A stretch of 64,000 nt of DNA from assembly GCF_022921075.1 (NCBI RefSeq), contig NZ_CP095051.1:17101-81100 (forward strand). The letters run 5' to 3'. The translations under genes were made by a program, and so were the position numbers. The notes below the pieces were generated by a model. It saw only the letters and a program-made list of their open reading frames with translations, was not told the DNA's origin and searched no databases. Of the stretch, positions 18,346-26,004 are shown one piece after another. Numbering within the stretch: position 1 is the first letter of the stretch; each line of letters starts with the position of its first letter. This stretch comes from Hymenobacter sp. 5317J-9. Its GTDB lineage: Bacteria > Bacteroidota > Bacteroidia > Cytophagales > Hymenobacteraceae.

Positions 18346-19305
18346 GTGAGCGAGCATCTCGTCGTCCCCCAAATCTCCGGTGCCCAGGTGCCGGCTCACC
18401 TGGTCGAGTCGACCTCGCGCTACGTCGAGTCCGGCCTGCGCGGGGCAGCCAACACCATCCGCGCCTACGCCGGCGACTGGAAGCGGTTCACAAGTTGGTG
18501 CACCGTGCACGAGTTGGAATCCCTGCCGGCGCCGGTCGAAGCCTTGGCCGGATTTCTGACCGAGTTGGCCGATGCCGGCAAGAAGGTGGCCACCATCCAG
18601 CGTCACGGGGCGGCCATTGCCAAAGCCCACGAGCTGGCCGGGCTGGACTCGCCCACGGCTGATAAAAAAATCAAGGTGCTGCTCAAGGGCATCGCCCGGG
18701 AAAAGAAAACGCGCATCAAGCAAGCCGCCGCCTTTTCGCTCGACAATTTCAAGCGGACCATTCGGAACATCGACGTCTCGACGCCCACCGGACTGCGCAA
18801 CCGGGCGCTGCTCTTGCTGGGCTTCACCGGCGCCTTTCGCCGCTCCGAGCTCGAAGCCCTCAACATCGAGGACCTGGCCTTTGACGCGGAAGGCTTGGTC
18901 GTCTCGCTCACCAGGAGCAAGACCAACCAGCTGGGGCAGGCCGAAGAAAAGGCCATCTTCTACTCCCCCGACCCGCAACTGTGCCCCATCCGTTCGCTGC
19001 AAGCCTGGCTGCGCGTGCTGGACAGGAACGAGGGGTGCGTGTTTGTGTCGCTGCGCAAAAACCAGCAACTCACTGCCCGCCGGATGACGACCAAATACAT
19101 CAACCTCATCACCCAGCAATACTTGGGCTCCGGCTACACGGCTCACTCGCTGCGGGCCTCGTTTGTAACGGTCTCTAAGCTCAACGGGGCCGACGACTCC
19201 AAGGTCATGAACCAGACCAAGCACAAGACCTCAGCGATGATTCGGCGCTATACCCGACTGGATAATGTGCGCCAGCACAACTCGGCTAAGGAGTTAGGTT
19301 TATAA
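18346..19305 (+). CDS. Tyrosine recombinase/integrase
   Basis: 319 residues from GTG 18346. The N-terminal ~110 residues form a SAM-like core-binding domain (ANTIRAYAGDWKRFTSWC). The catalytic domain shows the tyrosine recombinase residues: Arg in GAFRRSELEAL (~residue 168), Lys in SRSKTNQ-like TRSKTNQ, HSLRASF (His-x-x-Arg, ~267), and a Tyr in MIRRYTRLD near the C-terminus; the second His is replaced by Lys in NQTKHKT context. It strand-exchanges DNA, so it probably moves or moved this island. It stands between the Lamassu operon and the AbiTii/beta-tail genes. Attachment sites were not found. Confidence 0.9.
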   Translation: MSEHLVVPQISGAQVPAHLVESTSRYVESGLRGAANTIRAYAGDWKRFTSWCTVHELESLPAPVEALAGFLTELADAGKKVATIQRHGAAIAKAHELAGLDSPTADKKIKVLLKGIAREKKTRIKQAAAFSLDNFKRTIRNIDVSTPTGLRNRALLLLGFTGAFRRSELEALNIEDLAFDAEGLVVSLTRSKTNQLGQAEEKAIFYSPDPQLCPIRSLQAWLRVLDRNEGCVFVSLRKNQQLTARRMTTKYINLITQQYLGSGYTAHSLRASFVTVSKLNGADDSKVMNQTKHKTSAMIRRYTRLDNVRQHNSAKELGL

Positions 19306-19562
19306 TGTGTTGAAAATGCGCGTTTGCAATATGCAAAATGGTGCATCAGCAAGGTTTTCAAACTACCGAATTACTCTTAACAATCATTTCCCGAGGAGAA
19401 AGTGCTAATAGAATTTGGCAAAATGCCAATGGCACACAGCAATATAACAGCCCTATTCAAAATATACATTTGATAAATAAAATATCAATATTTTATTCTC
19501 ATTCAGATTAACCAAGCAATCGGATATATTTTCGCATAATACTCCGGAGGAACGATTTTCGA

Positions 19563-20630
19563 ATGATAAGCAAATTCTATTCTTTGGCAGAATCTGCCGA
19601 AGCACGAAAGACATTTGATTTGGCTGATTTAGGGAAAACAAAATCCCAAATGACTCCTTTTGGCTTTTTGGGAGATGATGGTACGCTGCACGGGTTCGAA
19701 ACTTTTGAAGTGGCGGTCAGGCCTGGTGACTACGATGAAGCCTTTACTAAGAAGCTGCTGGGATGCAATCCTCCTTACCGAATAATGGACTTCCTGACTC
19801 ATCATTTCGATTATTTTCTTGGCAGGGGTAACGAGGGGGGCGAATTCCTGCACCACATTGAGTACGTAATCTTTCCTAGGCTCAAGAATTTACACAACGG
19901 CGTGCCTTCCTCCTTGGTTGAAGAATGGCTCAGAATCCAAAAGCAGCTCATGTTTAGTCAGCACAAACAACAAAGAATCAACTTTTTAGAGGCTGCCTAT
20001 AAAGCTGCCTGCGAGTATGCTCCTGGTCAACCTTTGTCCGTGAGCATTAATCCAGTCGCGTTAGGAGAGCATCTGGGCCTGGACCGCTCAACCGTGACCC
20101 GCATCGTCAATGAGTTGGTGCAGGATGGCCACGCAACTTCAACCCTCGGCATGAAAGCGATGTTTGTAACCCGGCAAGGCACCAAGGAGCTTGAAGGGGA
20201 AGCCGGCGCCCCAGTCCCCCTACAGCAAAATTTTCATTTTGCCCAAGGCAGCACGAGCACGGTCGCCACCGGTGCCAATTCCGTTCAAGTTACAAGCACC
20301 GGCCAGGGCGCGGTACTCAACGTCGCGAGCGGCAGCCAGATAACGCAATCCGTTACCGGAGCAGAGACGACTTCGTTAATCGACTTAGTGGCACAGCTTA
20401 AACAAGCGCTGGGCGCAGAGCCGAAACTCGAACCTCACAAAGAGGATATCGATGATGAATTGCATCGAATCGATGCACAACTGCAAAAATCTGAACCTAA
20501 AAAGAGCATCCTGGCTCGCTCATTCGAGTCGCTGCACGACTTGGCAAAAGATGGTTTGGGAAGCGCCACTGGGCATTTGGTATTCGAACTGCTACAACAA
20601 GTCCCACACCTGCTGGGCAGTGCTTCGTAG
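19563..20630 (+). CDS. Beta-tail protein A: unknown N-domain, winged helix, Gly/Asn beta-repeat, helical tail
   Basis: 355 residues, preceded by GGAGGA in an AT-rich leader. Residues ~1-130 match nothing I know (contains FLHHIEYVIFPRL). Residues ~145-205 resemble a winged helix (INPVALGEHLGLDRSTVT RIVNELVQDG split here by a space). Residues ~222-265 hold two units of a repeat: VATGANSVQVTSTGQGAV then LNVASGSQITQSVTG. The last ~85 residues are helical (LKQALG.., ELHRIDAQLQK, PKKSIL) and are clearly related to the C-terminus of the small protein at 22656-23069. The next gene, an AbiTii protein 9 bp on, carries the same repeat. A linked immune function is inferred from this sharing. Confidence 0.72.
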   Translation: MISKFYSLAESAEARKTFDLADLGKTKSQMTPFGFLGDDGTLHGFETFEVAVRPGDYDEAFTKKLLGCNPPYRIMDFLTHHFDYFLGRGNEGGEFLHHIEYVIFPRLKNLHNGVPSSLVEEWLRIQKQLMFSQHKQQRINFLEAAYKAACEYAPGQPLSVSINPVALGEHLGLDRSTVTRIVNELVQDGHATSTLGMKAMFVTRQGTKELEGEAGAPVPLQQNFHFAQGSTSTVATGANSVQVTSTGQGAVLNVASGSQITQSVTGAETTSLIDLVAQLKQALGAEPKLEPHKEDIDDELHRIDAQLQKSEPKKSILARSFESLHDLAKDGLGSATGHLVFELLQQVPHLLGSAS

Positions 20631-20639
20631 CTACCAATA

Positions 20640-21365
20640 ATGACTGCTCCTGAACTGATAAGCGCGGCAATTGACGAGGTACTTCAACCGGCAACTAGAC
20701 TGGTGGATGTGCTGCTAAAAGTCAAAGCGTTGGCCTATTTGCTAAAAGAGGACCGGCTGAAGGGATGGGTTAACTTGGAGATAGAAGGTTACGAGGGGAG
20801 TAGCCAAGAGGCGCCCGCTTACCGGAAGGTCGGTGTTGTACCCCGAGTCCACTTGATTCACAAGGTCAACGGCCAGCAACTCATCAATCAGCCCATGGCG
20901 GTGGAATACCTCAATGAGGACTTAAAAGCGATTCTGGTCAGCAAATACGTTGGAAACAGCGTAGCTGAGATTGAGCACATGGCCAGTCAGACAACTGATG
21001 GCACCATTGACTTGCCACACCCTCTCAACGCCATCATTGCCGAGAAAGCCTACCGCAAGGACTGGCATATTCACCGAAGTTGGCAAGTGCTGCCAACAAA
21101 TCAATTAGTTGGGGTCCTGACCTGCATCCGCTCCAAGGTGATTGACTTATTGTTTGAACTGAAAGATTTAGGAAGCGACATCACGCTGCGTTCTTTCCAA
21201 GCCAAAGTACAGGAGACGGTTTCAAAGGTATTACCACCCATCCACGTTGGCGAGGGAGGGGTCGTGAACATTGCCCACGGTGCCAACTCGGTTCAGGCAA
21301 CCAATACGGGACAGGACAGCCGTTTGAACGCGGCGAGTGGGACTTCCGTCAATCAAGGTGGGTAA
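20640..21365 (+). CDS. AbiTii-domain protein with beta-repeat tail
   Basis: 241 residues. Residues ~5-190 match the AbiTii domain of abortive infection proteins: a helix pair (LVDVLLKVKALAYLLKEDRL), then KGWVNLEIEGYEG with APAYRKV, and a final helix with IRSKVIDLLFELKDL. The C-terminus is IAHGANSVQATNTGQDSR then LNAASGTSVNQGG, the same repeat as in the gene before it. AbiTii is one of two proteins in the lactococcal AbiT phage-abortion system; its biochemical action is unknown. The gene begins 9 bp after its partner, so the pair is one operon. Confidence 0.85.
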   Translation: MTAPELISAAIDEVLQPATRLVDVLLKVKALAYLLKEDRLKGWVNLEIEGYEGSSQEAPAYRKVGVVPRVHLIHKVNGQQLINQPMAVEYLNEDLKAILVSKYVGNSVAEIEHMASQTTDGTIDLPHPLNAIIAEKAYRKDWHIHRSWQVLPTNQLVGVLTCIRSKVIDLLFELKDLGSDITLRSFQAKVQETVSKVLPPIHVGEGGVVNIAHGANSVQATNTGQDSRLNAASGTSVNQGG

Positions 21366-21595
21366 CACGGGAGTCCTGCCCTGCGAAAATAGCCGCGATG
21401 AGCCTGCCCAATGACGTAGCCCCGAACTTCAATGTTTGCATGGGGACGGCAAGTTACGCATCGTGGTGCAGCAGGAAAGCCCGGCTTACTTAAAAAAGGT
21501 GCCACCTGCCAAACCCGCGTCGTGGCCAGTGAAAATAGAACACTCGGTCCTCCCAAAATTTTCGACTGCGGCCATAATGCTGCCGTTAGCAGCAG
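21366..21595. other. Gap after AbiTii gene
   Basis: About 230 bp separate the AbiTii stop from the end of a converging gene. A leftward-unsupported + frame from TTG 21436 contains a hydrophobic run and continues antisense into the next gene; no start signal or family supports it. I see no repeat or RNA. Confidence 0.4.
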
Positions 21596-21919
21596 TTATT
21601 TTAGCAACTGTTGTCGCGCCCACGTCCGAGCCGCTGCCAGTTGCATTTCGTGCCAATTTGGGAAATCGGTATTGTGGCGTACATGCTCATCAAAGGCCGC
21701 GTCGGGAATAGCTTTAAAATCTTCTGCGCTATCAAAAACAAATCCCCCGGCTCTAACGAATTCTGTGAAGCTTGTGGATTGGGTGTGTTGGGCAATGAAC
21801 TCGGCATTAAAAAGCTCCTCACTTGATACCTCGGAGCGTTGGCTAAGCTGTTCAATGTTCTGTGCTAATTCATTTAGGCGTCCAAGCCCGCTTGACTTAA
21901 TGGTAATCATAGCTATCAA
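21596..21919 (-). CDS. Small acidic hypothetical protein
   Basis: 107 residues (an ATG three codons in, at 21910, is an equally good start: MITIKSSGLG). The sequence has an N-terminal coiled stretch (LNELAQNIEQLSQ), then ELFNAEFIAQHT, SFTEFVRAGGF, DSAEDFKAIPDAAFDEHV and a helix with WHEMQLAAARTW. This order of motifs recalls a widespread small protein of prophages and integrative elements with no known function (recognised from general memory, not searched). It is the only gene in the cluster on this strand. Confidence 0.7.
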   Translation of the reverse strand: MIAMITIKSSGLGRLNELAQNIEQLSQRSEVSSEELFNAEFIAQHTQSTSFTEFVRAGGFVFDSAEDFKAIPDAAFDEHVRHNTDFPNWHEMQLAAARTWARQQLLK

Positions 21920-22046
21920 GATGTTAGTTGCTACTCAAATATAAGCTGCAGCAAGTTGCTGCTAAAATTATTTGCAGCAACTTTTGTCTTTCACGTGCCC
22001 TTAGCCTTAGTGCTCTGACCGAGGCATTTCTTTAGCCCTCACCTTT

Positions 22047-22604
22047 ATGTTTGGCGATTTAGATACTAGCTTTCCGTTACATACCTGTCCTCTAACAGGA
22101 CTCGCACTGAATGGCCGGGCTTCTTTTCAGCCTAATGCCATGCCTCCTAGTGTTCTGTATACATTCGAACCCATTGGCAGGGCTGTGATGGGCTTGGAAC
22201 TGTACTTGTTGTTCTCAGCGAACGAACAACGGGGCTGGTTGCAACCTCGCCCTGATTTGGCTGGTGCGTGTCGCGCAGCCAAAGAGCGCGGCCTGGGCCC
22301 TTATATTATTACTGAAAGCGTTATTAAGGAGCCCGACAACTCTTGGCCGCGCACATTTGATGAGAAATTGCTTCATTTTCTGCGCCTCTTTTACGAATCG
22401 GGTGGCAAGGAGCGAAAGAAGCGCACAATCAACGTGCTGGAAGACTTTCCAATGGCCTTCGCTCAAGACGCAGAAGAATTTCATCGCATCTTAGAAGCCT
22501 TGCTGGATGAAGCGTTGCTTCGTTACGACAAATCCAGCCGTGTGCAGGGCGATTGGGTAAACGGCATCCAAGCCTGGTACCACGAGGTACTGCTTACTCC
22601 CTAA
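22047..22604 (+). CDS. Hypothetical protein with winged-helix-like C-terminus
   Basis: 185 residues. The N-terminus has two Cys-rich or Gly turns (CPLTGLALNGRASF) and the middle is unassigned. Residues ~110-165 (KLLHFLRLFYESGG..RTINV..DFPMAFAQDAEEFHRILEALLDEALL) have the helix-helix-wing look of a winged helix. No enzyme motif is seen. It stands 51 bp before the tail-only protein and probably shares its transcript, so it may be the sensor or regulator of that group; this is inference from order only. Confidence 0.6.
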   Translation: MFGDLDTSFPLHTCPLTGLALNGRASFQPNAMPPSVLYTFEPIGRAVMGLELYLLFSANEQRGWLQPRPDLAGACRAAKERGLGPYIITESVIKEPDNSWPRTFDEKLLHFLRLFYESGGKERKKRTINVLEDFPMAFAQDAEEFHRILEALLDEALLRYDKSSRVQGDWVNGIQAWYHEVLLTP

Positions 22605-22655
22605 GGCAAAAGCACCGTACTTACAGCTATCTCACCGCCTTCAAACGCCCCTACA

Positions 22656-23069
22656 ATGGCATCCAATTCTTTTCACTTCGGCTCCAACGCAAATGTTAAT
22701 CTCGTGCAGGGCGATGGCGCGATACAAACCAACCTATCAGGGGATAACGCGAACGTGAACGTGGCCCGTGGGAATAATATCACCCAGACCAATCAGTCTG
22801 GGCAGCCTGCTACTTTGGCAGAATTAACCGAGGCGCTAAAGCAGGCCCTATCGCCTGCCTCGTTTGATTCCCGTCGAGATGAGATTGACCACGAACTGGA
22901 GGTGATTGAATCACAGTTACAAAAACCCGCGCCGAAGAAGTCCATTCTTGAACGGTCTTTTGATTACGTAAAAGAGCTAGCCATCAAGAGTGCAGGGCCC
23001 GCAGCGGCGGCTACCGTTGTGGAGCTAGTAAAACATGCCCCTGAGTTGCTTGCTGCTCATCTGGGATAA
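22656..23069 (+). CDS. Beta-tail-only small protein
   Basis: 137 residues consisting of almost nothing but the shared tail. Residues ~4-45 are two clear tandem units, GSNANVNLVQGDGAIQTNLS and GDNANVNVARGNNITQTNQS. Residues ~50-137 are the helical part (ELTEALKQALS, DEIDHELEVIESQLQKPAPK, KSILERSF, then an Ala-rich helix) found at the end of the 19563-20630 protein. Two ~20-residue Asn/Gly/Gln repeats recall the two-turn beta-solenoid of fungal HET-s and bacterial amyloid signalling motifs, though the exact motif differs. A stand-alone copy could seed, cap or inhibit its longer relatives. Confidence 0.7.
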   Translation: MASNSFHFGSNANVNLVQGDGAIQTNLSGDNANVNVARGNNITQTNQSGQPATLAELTEALKQALSPASFDSRRDEIDHELEVIESQLQKPAPKKSILERSFDYVKELAIKSAGPAAAATVVELVKHAPELLAAHLG

Positions 23070-23103
23070 AGAACCATTTGTACCTATAGTCTGATTCTGC
23101 TGT

Positions 23104-24264
23104 ATGGAAAGGTGTGTCACTATTTACGAGAGCAACATCGCACAACTGGCCAAACACAACTTTGATAAGACCCCTTTTTTTAAACTGGAAGGGGAAATAG
23201 TTGACAGCGGTTTTGACGCACAGCCAGCCGGCGAGTACGAACTACCCAAAAAATTTCCCAATTGCTGCAGTTGGCACACCGGTTTGCTGACCAACCATTT
23301 TGAATGGTTTAACCGATTTCCCAATTGCTGCAAGTGGCATCAGGAGATTGGCCAAAAGAAGTGGTTCAAGAAAGAGAATTTCTATGGGCTGCCGTTGAAG
23401 ATTGTGCGAAACATCATCTTCACCACGCACCACATTGATGAGCAAGCTCGCAAAGAGCATGGCTTAGCGGACATTCTTCATTACATCGAGTACATCCTGG
23501 AAAGCTTCGGTTCTCCTGGCATCGGAGCCAACCTGTACGTTTCCAACCTGAAGCACTACCTGAAGAACACCAAATCACCGCTCACCAAAGCGGATAAGGA
23601 CGCGGTGCTGAGCTATCTGACGCAGCAGCAATCCAGTGAGGCGTTATCGTCCGTTGACCCCAATTTGGTGCACGAAGTGTTTCAGAAATGGCTTCGAGCG
23701 ATTCCCGACTTAAGCATTTTTAGCGCGTTCAAGCAGTCCTACAGCGGCAAAGTGGCCGCAAATTTTCTGTTTTACAACGCCCAGTATAACCCCTACCTGA
23801 ACCAGACAAAGTTTAGAGTAAGAACGCGCAAGCAGCTCACCAAATATTTATTAGACTTTACAAAAGAGGCATTAGTGAATGTCGATTCCATTCTGATGCT
23901 TGAGAACGGCACCATATCGGATGTCGCGAAACATCAGCTGGATATTGCAGGAAGTAAGCGGAAGCTAAAGCAAGAGACCCTGCTAGGTAAGCACTCGAAG
24001 GGCGAGTTGAAGTATCTAGAGGTGATGCAACGATGGCTAGCAACTGAAGAAGAATACTTCGCCGATGTTTCTTCCCTACTGGGGAAAAGTAATTTGCTTC
24101 CGCATGTAAAACGCCCAAGCAAATTGGCGGATAAAACCACTGCGCAAAATATCCAAAACAACATTTCACTAGGTGATAACGCTCATGTCTACCTAGCACA
24201 AGGGAACAATGCCACTCAACATAATGCATCAACGGGAACTGCTACCGCTGATTGCACTTCATGA
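23104..24264 (+). CDS. Protein with FPNCC repeats and a beta-repeat tail
   Basis: 386 residues, 34 bp after the tail-only gene. Residues ~50-80 hold a repeat, FPNCCSWH and FPNCCKWH, 21 residues apart, a Cys-Cys-x-Trp-His motif that could bind metal. Next comes a helical region (ILHYIEYILESF, comparable to LHHIEYVIFPRL in the 19563 protein) and a long basic helical section. The C-terminus, ISLGDNA then HVYLAQGNNATQHNASTG, is a copy of the shared repeat. No enzymatic signature is visible. It is the last gene of the three-gene run with the winged-helix and tail-only proteins. Confidence 0.68.
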   Translation: MERCVTIYESNIAQLAKHNFDKTPFFKLEGEIVDSGFDAQPAGEYELPKKFPNCCSWHTGLLTNHFEWFNRFPNCCKWHQEIGQKKWFKKENFYGLPLKIVRNIIFTTHHIDEQARKEHGLADILHYIEYILESFGSPGIGANLYVSNLKHYLKNTKSPLTKADKDAVLSYLTQQQSSEALSSVDPNLVHEVFQKWLRAIPDLSIFSAFKQSYSGKVAANFLFYNAQYNPYLNQTKFRVRTRKQLTKYLLDFTKEALVNVDSILMLENGTISDVAKHQLDIAGSKRKLKQETLLGKHSKGELKYLEVMQRWLATEEEYFADVSSLLGKSNLLPHVKRPSKLADKTTAQNIQNNISLGDNAHVYLAQGNNATQHNASTGTATADCTS

Positions 24265-24478
24265 AATGGCATAGTTAAAGAGTTATTAATAGCATTAATG
24301 CCTGAAACAACCTGATTATTCACCCCCGTCAAGGTAGAACCCGCCGATTCCGCGCAGGTCCCTTTTATCTGCGGCACGCTGACGGAACAAAGAACGGCAG
24401 TTGGATGGGACCGGCCGGCAGCAGGAGCCGTGTCTCGATTAAAGCTAAGCGGTCGGCCCGTTTTCCACCTGGGCTTCG

Positions 24479-25147
24479 ATGGCATCGACGCTGGTACGCG
24501 AGCTGCGGGGCTACCCCTGCCTGGGCCTGGCCCCGAGCGAAGACGGCACGCTGGCACGCCGCAGCCTGTGCTGCTCGCGCACGTTCGTCCGGCCCTTGAG
24601 CGCCTTTCTCGACGTAACCGGGGCCGTGAGCGCGTTTGCGGCGCGGGCAGCGGAGAAGCTGCGCTGCCAAGGCGACGCGGCCCACCTGCTGACCGTGTTC
24701 CTGGGCAAGAGCCGCTACGGCCTAGAGCCCCCGCCCTACTCCTGTTCCACGACCCTCACGCTGCCGGGGAACACCAGTGACTCCATTGAGTTGGTATGCT
24801 ACGCCCGGGCCGCGCTTAAAAAGCTCTGGCAGCCGGGGCATCGCTACACTGACGCCGGGGTCGTGCTTGACGGCCTGGAGACGGCTGGCCAGACCCAGCT
24901 CGGCTTGTTCGAAGCCGCGCCCGTCTCGGAGAAGCGCACCCACCTCATTGCTGAGCTCGACGCGCTGAACCGCCGCCTGAACCGCCGCCTGAACCGCCGC
25001 CTGAACCGCCGCTTCGGCCATGGCTCGGTACGCTTGGCCGCCACGGTGCGGGCCACCGGGCAGGTGGTGGCCCCCTGGGAGGGCCAGGCCCAGTGGTGCA
25101 CGCCCCAATACACGACCCAACTGGAGGATTTGCTCCTCGTGGGCTGA
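24479..25147 (+). pseudogene. umuC: UmuC/DNA polymerase V C-terminal fragment with LNRR repeat expansion
   Basis: About 220 residues match only the C-terminal part of UmuC (Y-family polymerase): VRELRGYPCLGL, RRSLCCSRTF, RAAEKLRCQGDAAHLLTVFL, then the DUF4113-like end (HRYTDAGVVLDGLE, QTQLGLFE, TPQYTTQLEDLLLV). The palm and finger domains with the catalytic acids are missing, and upstream frames give no match, so this is a 5' truncated remnant. At 24965-25012 the twelve-base unit CTGAACCGCCGC occurs four times in a row, giving LNRR four times where the family has one; it probably grew by slippage in the decayed gene. Confidence 0.8.
24965..25012 (+). repeat. Four tandem 12-bp units (CTGAACCGCCGC)
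   Basis: Four exact copies without spacer, at 24965, 24977, 24989 and 25001, inside the UmuC remnant. Each encodes Leu-Asn-Arg-Arg. Confidence 0.95.
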
Positions 25148-25164
25148 ACAGTCCTCTGCGCACC

Positions 25165-25341
25165 ATGCCCCCGATTGTTGCCCACCTGACCGAAGAAGAA
25201 CAGTTGCTGGCAGACGCTATCCTGCGGCATCGCCCGCTGGCGCTCGCCCCAGCCTTACAAGCGGACCTGCGCGTCGCCGGGCAGTACGTGCCCGAAGGGC
25301 AAGCCGCTTTGCTGCATAAATGGCCTTGGTTAAAAGTTTAG
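25165..25341 (+). CDS. Small hypothetical protein
   Basis: 58 residues from ATG 25165 (MPPIVAHLTEEEQLLADAIL), 17 bp after the UmuC remnant. It is acidic then hydrophobic, ends HKWPWLKV, and has no recognised motif. Its last codons overlap the 34-bp repeat that recurs inverted at 35613-35646, so the end of this frame may have been set by an insertion. It may be another remnant. Confidence 0.4.
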   Translation: MPPIVAHLTEEEQLLADAILRHRPLALAPALQADLRVAGQYVPEGQAALLHKWPWLKV

Positions 25342-25353
25342 TACAAAGGTTAA
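25320..25353 (+). repeat. 34-bp repeat, left copy
   Basis: Matches the complement of 35613-35646 at 32 of 34 positions. Both begin ATGGCCTTGGTTAAAAGTTT in the same relative frame (MALVKSL). Together they bracket 10.3 kb in inverted orientation. Confidence 0.85.
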
Positions 25354-25766
25354 ACGCCCTTTGCCAAATTAGAACGGACGTTGGGCAGTAAGCTGTGCTA
25401 ATGCTGCTGCGTCAGCGTCACGCTCTGGTTACCCTATACCTGCTTACTACACTCATTTGGTTGGCCGTAACTTGAGCCGTTGCTGGTACTGCGCCAGCGT
25501 ACGCCGTACCTCGCCGACGGAGTGTAGACCATTGAGGGAGAGATAAGGAGTTTGGTCTGGATGGTAAGGGAGGCGGCCGGCACGGCTCCGCCCGGCGCAC
25601 CGAAACACCTGTGTCTGCCACTCCGAAATGCGTCCGACCAATTTCTCGCCTACTTCGTGTCTATCAACCTGCTGCACCTCGGCGTAAACCAGCGCCTTGG
25701 GAAGGTAGTATCCGCTTCGTCAGGCTTTCGCTGGGCCTCGCCTCGCTGTACTATATCGGCCTCTGA

Positions 25767-25917
25767 AAAGCCGAAGTGCCTGCCCCATTCGATTCCAACT
25801 CCATTCTTGCCACCGTCATCATCGGCCCCGACGGCCAGGTGGTCACCTGCCACGACGGCATGGCCGCGTACTACACCCCCGAGTTCAAGGCCGCGCTGGA
25901 GAAGCTGGTTCGGTAAG
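25767..25917 (+). pseudogene. 3' fragment of an unidentified gene
   Basis: A short frame after a stop at 25764 reads VPAPFDSNSILATVIIGPDG, QVVTCHDGMAAYYTPEF and KAALEKLVR before its stop. The composition looks like real protein (beta hairpin then helix, similar in feel to the C-terminal domain of TonB-like proteins) but no start is present. The rest of 25342-26004 shows no other gene. It is probably a leftover of a deletion, as with the UmuC fragment beside it. Confidence 0.35.
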
Positions 25918-26004
25918 CGGCGTTGGCAGGGTGGGCGGATGAGTGCCCGAAATGAGCGGGGAGGGTCCGCCCCGAGGTTATAGCAAACTGCCTACCTTGC
26001 CGCC

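Noticed and set aside
21436..21711. + frame from TTG 21436
   Set aside because: Half of it is antisense to the supported gene at 21596-21919, with a poor start.
24965..25012. Short CRISPR-like array
   Set aside because: The 12-bp units have no spacers and lie in frame within a gene remnant. No other CRISPR array or cas gene was seen.
25320..25353. 34-bp repeat as Tn3 terminal inverted repeat
   Set aside because: Length is close to the usual 38 bp, but it does not start with GGGG and lies on the wrong side of the transposase fragment.
25552..25983. 143-codon + frame
   Set aside because: Pro/Ser/Arg-rich shadow crossing two better-supported fragments; no start context or family.
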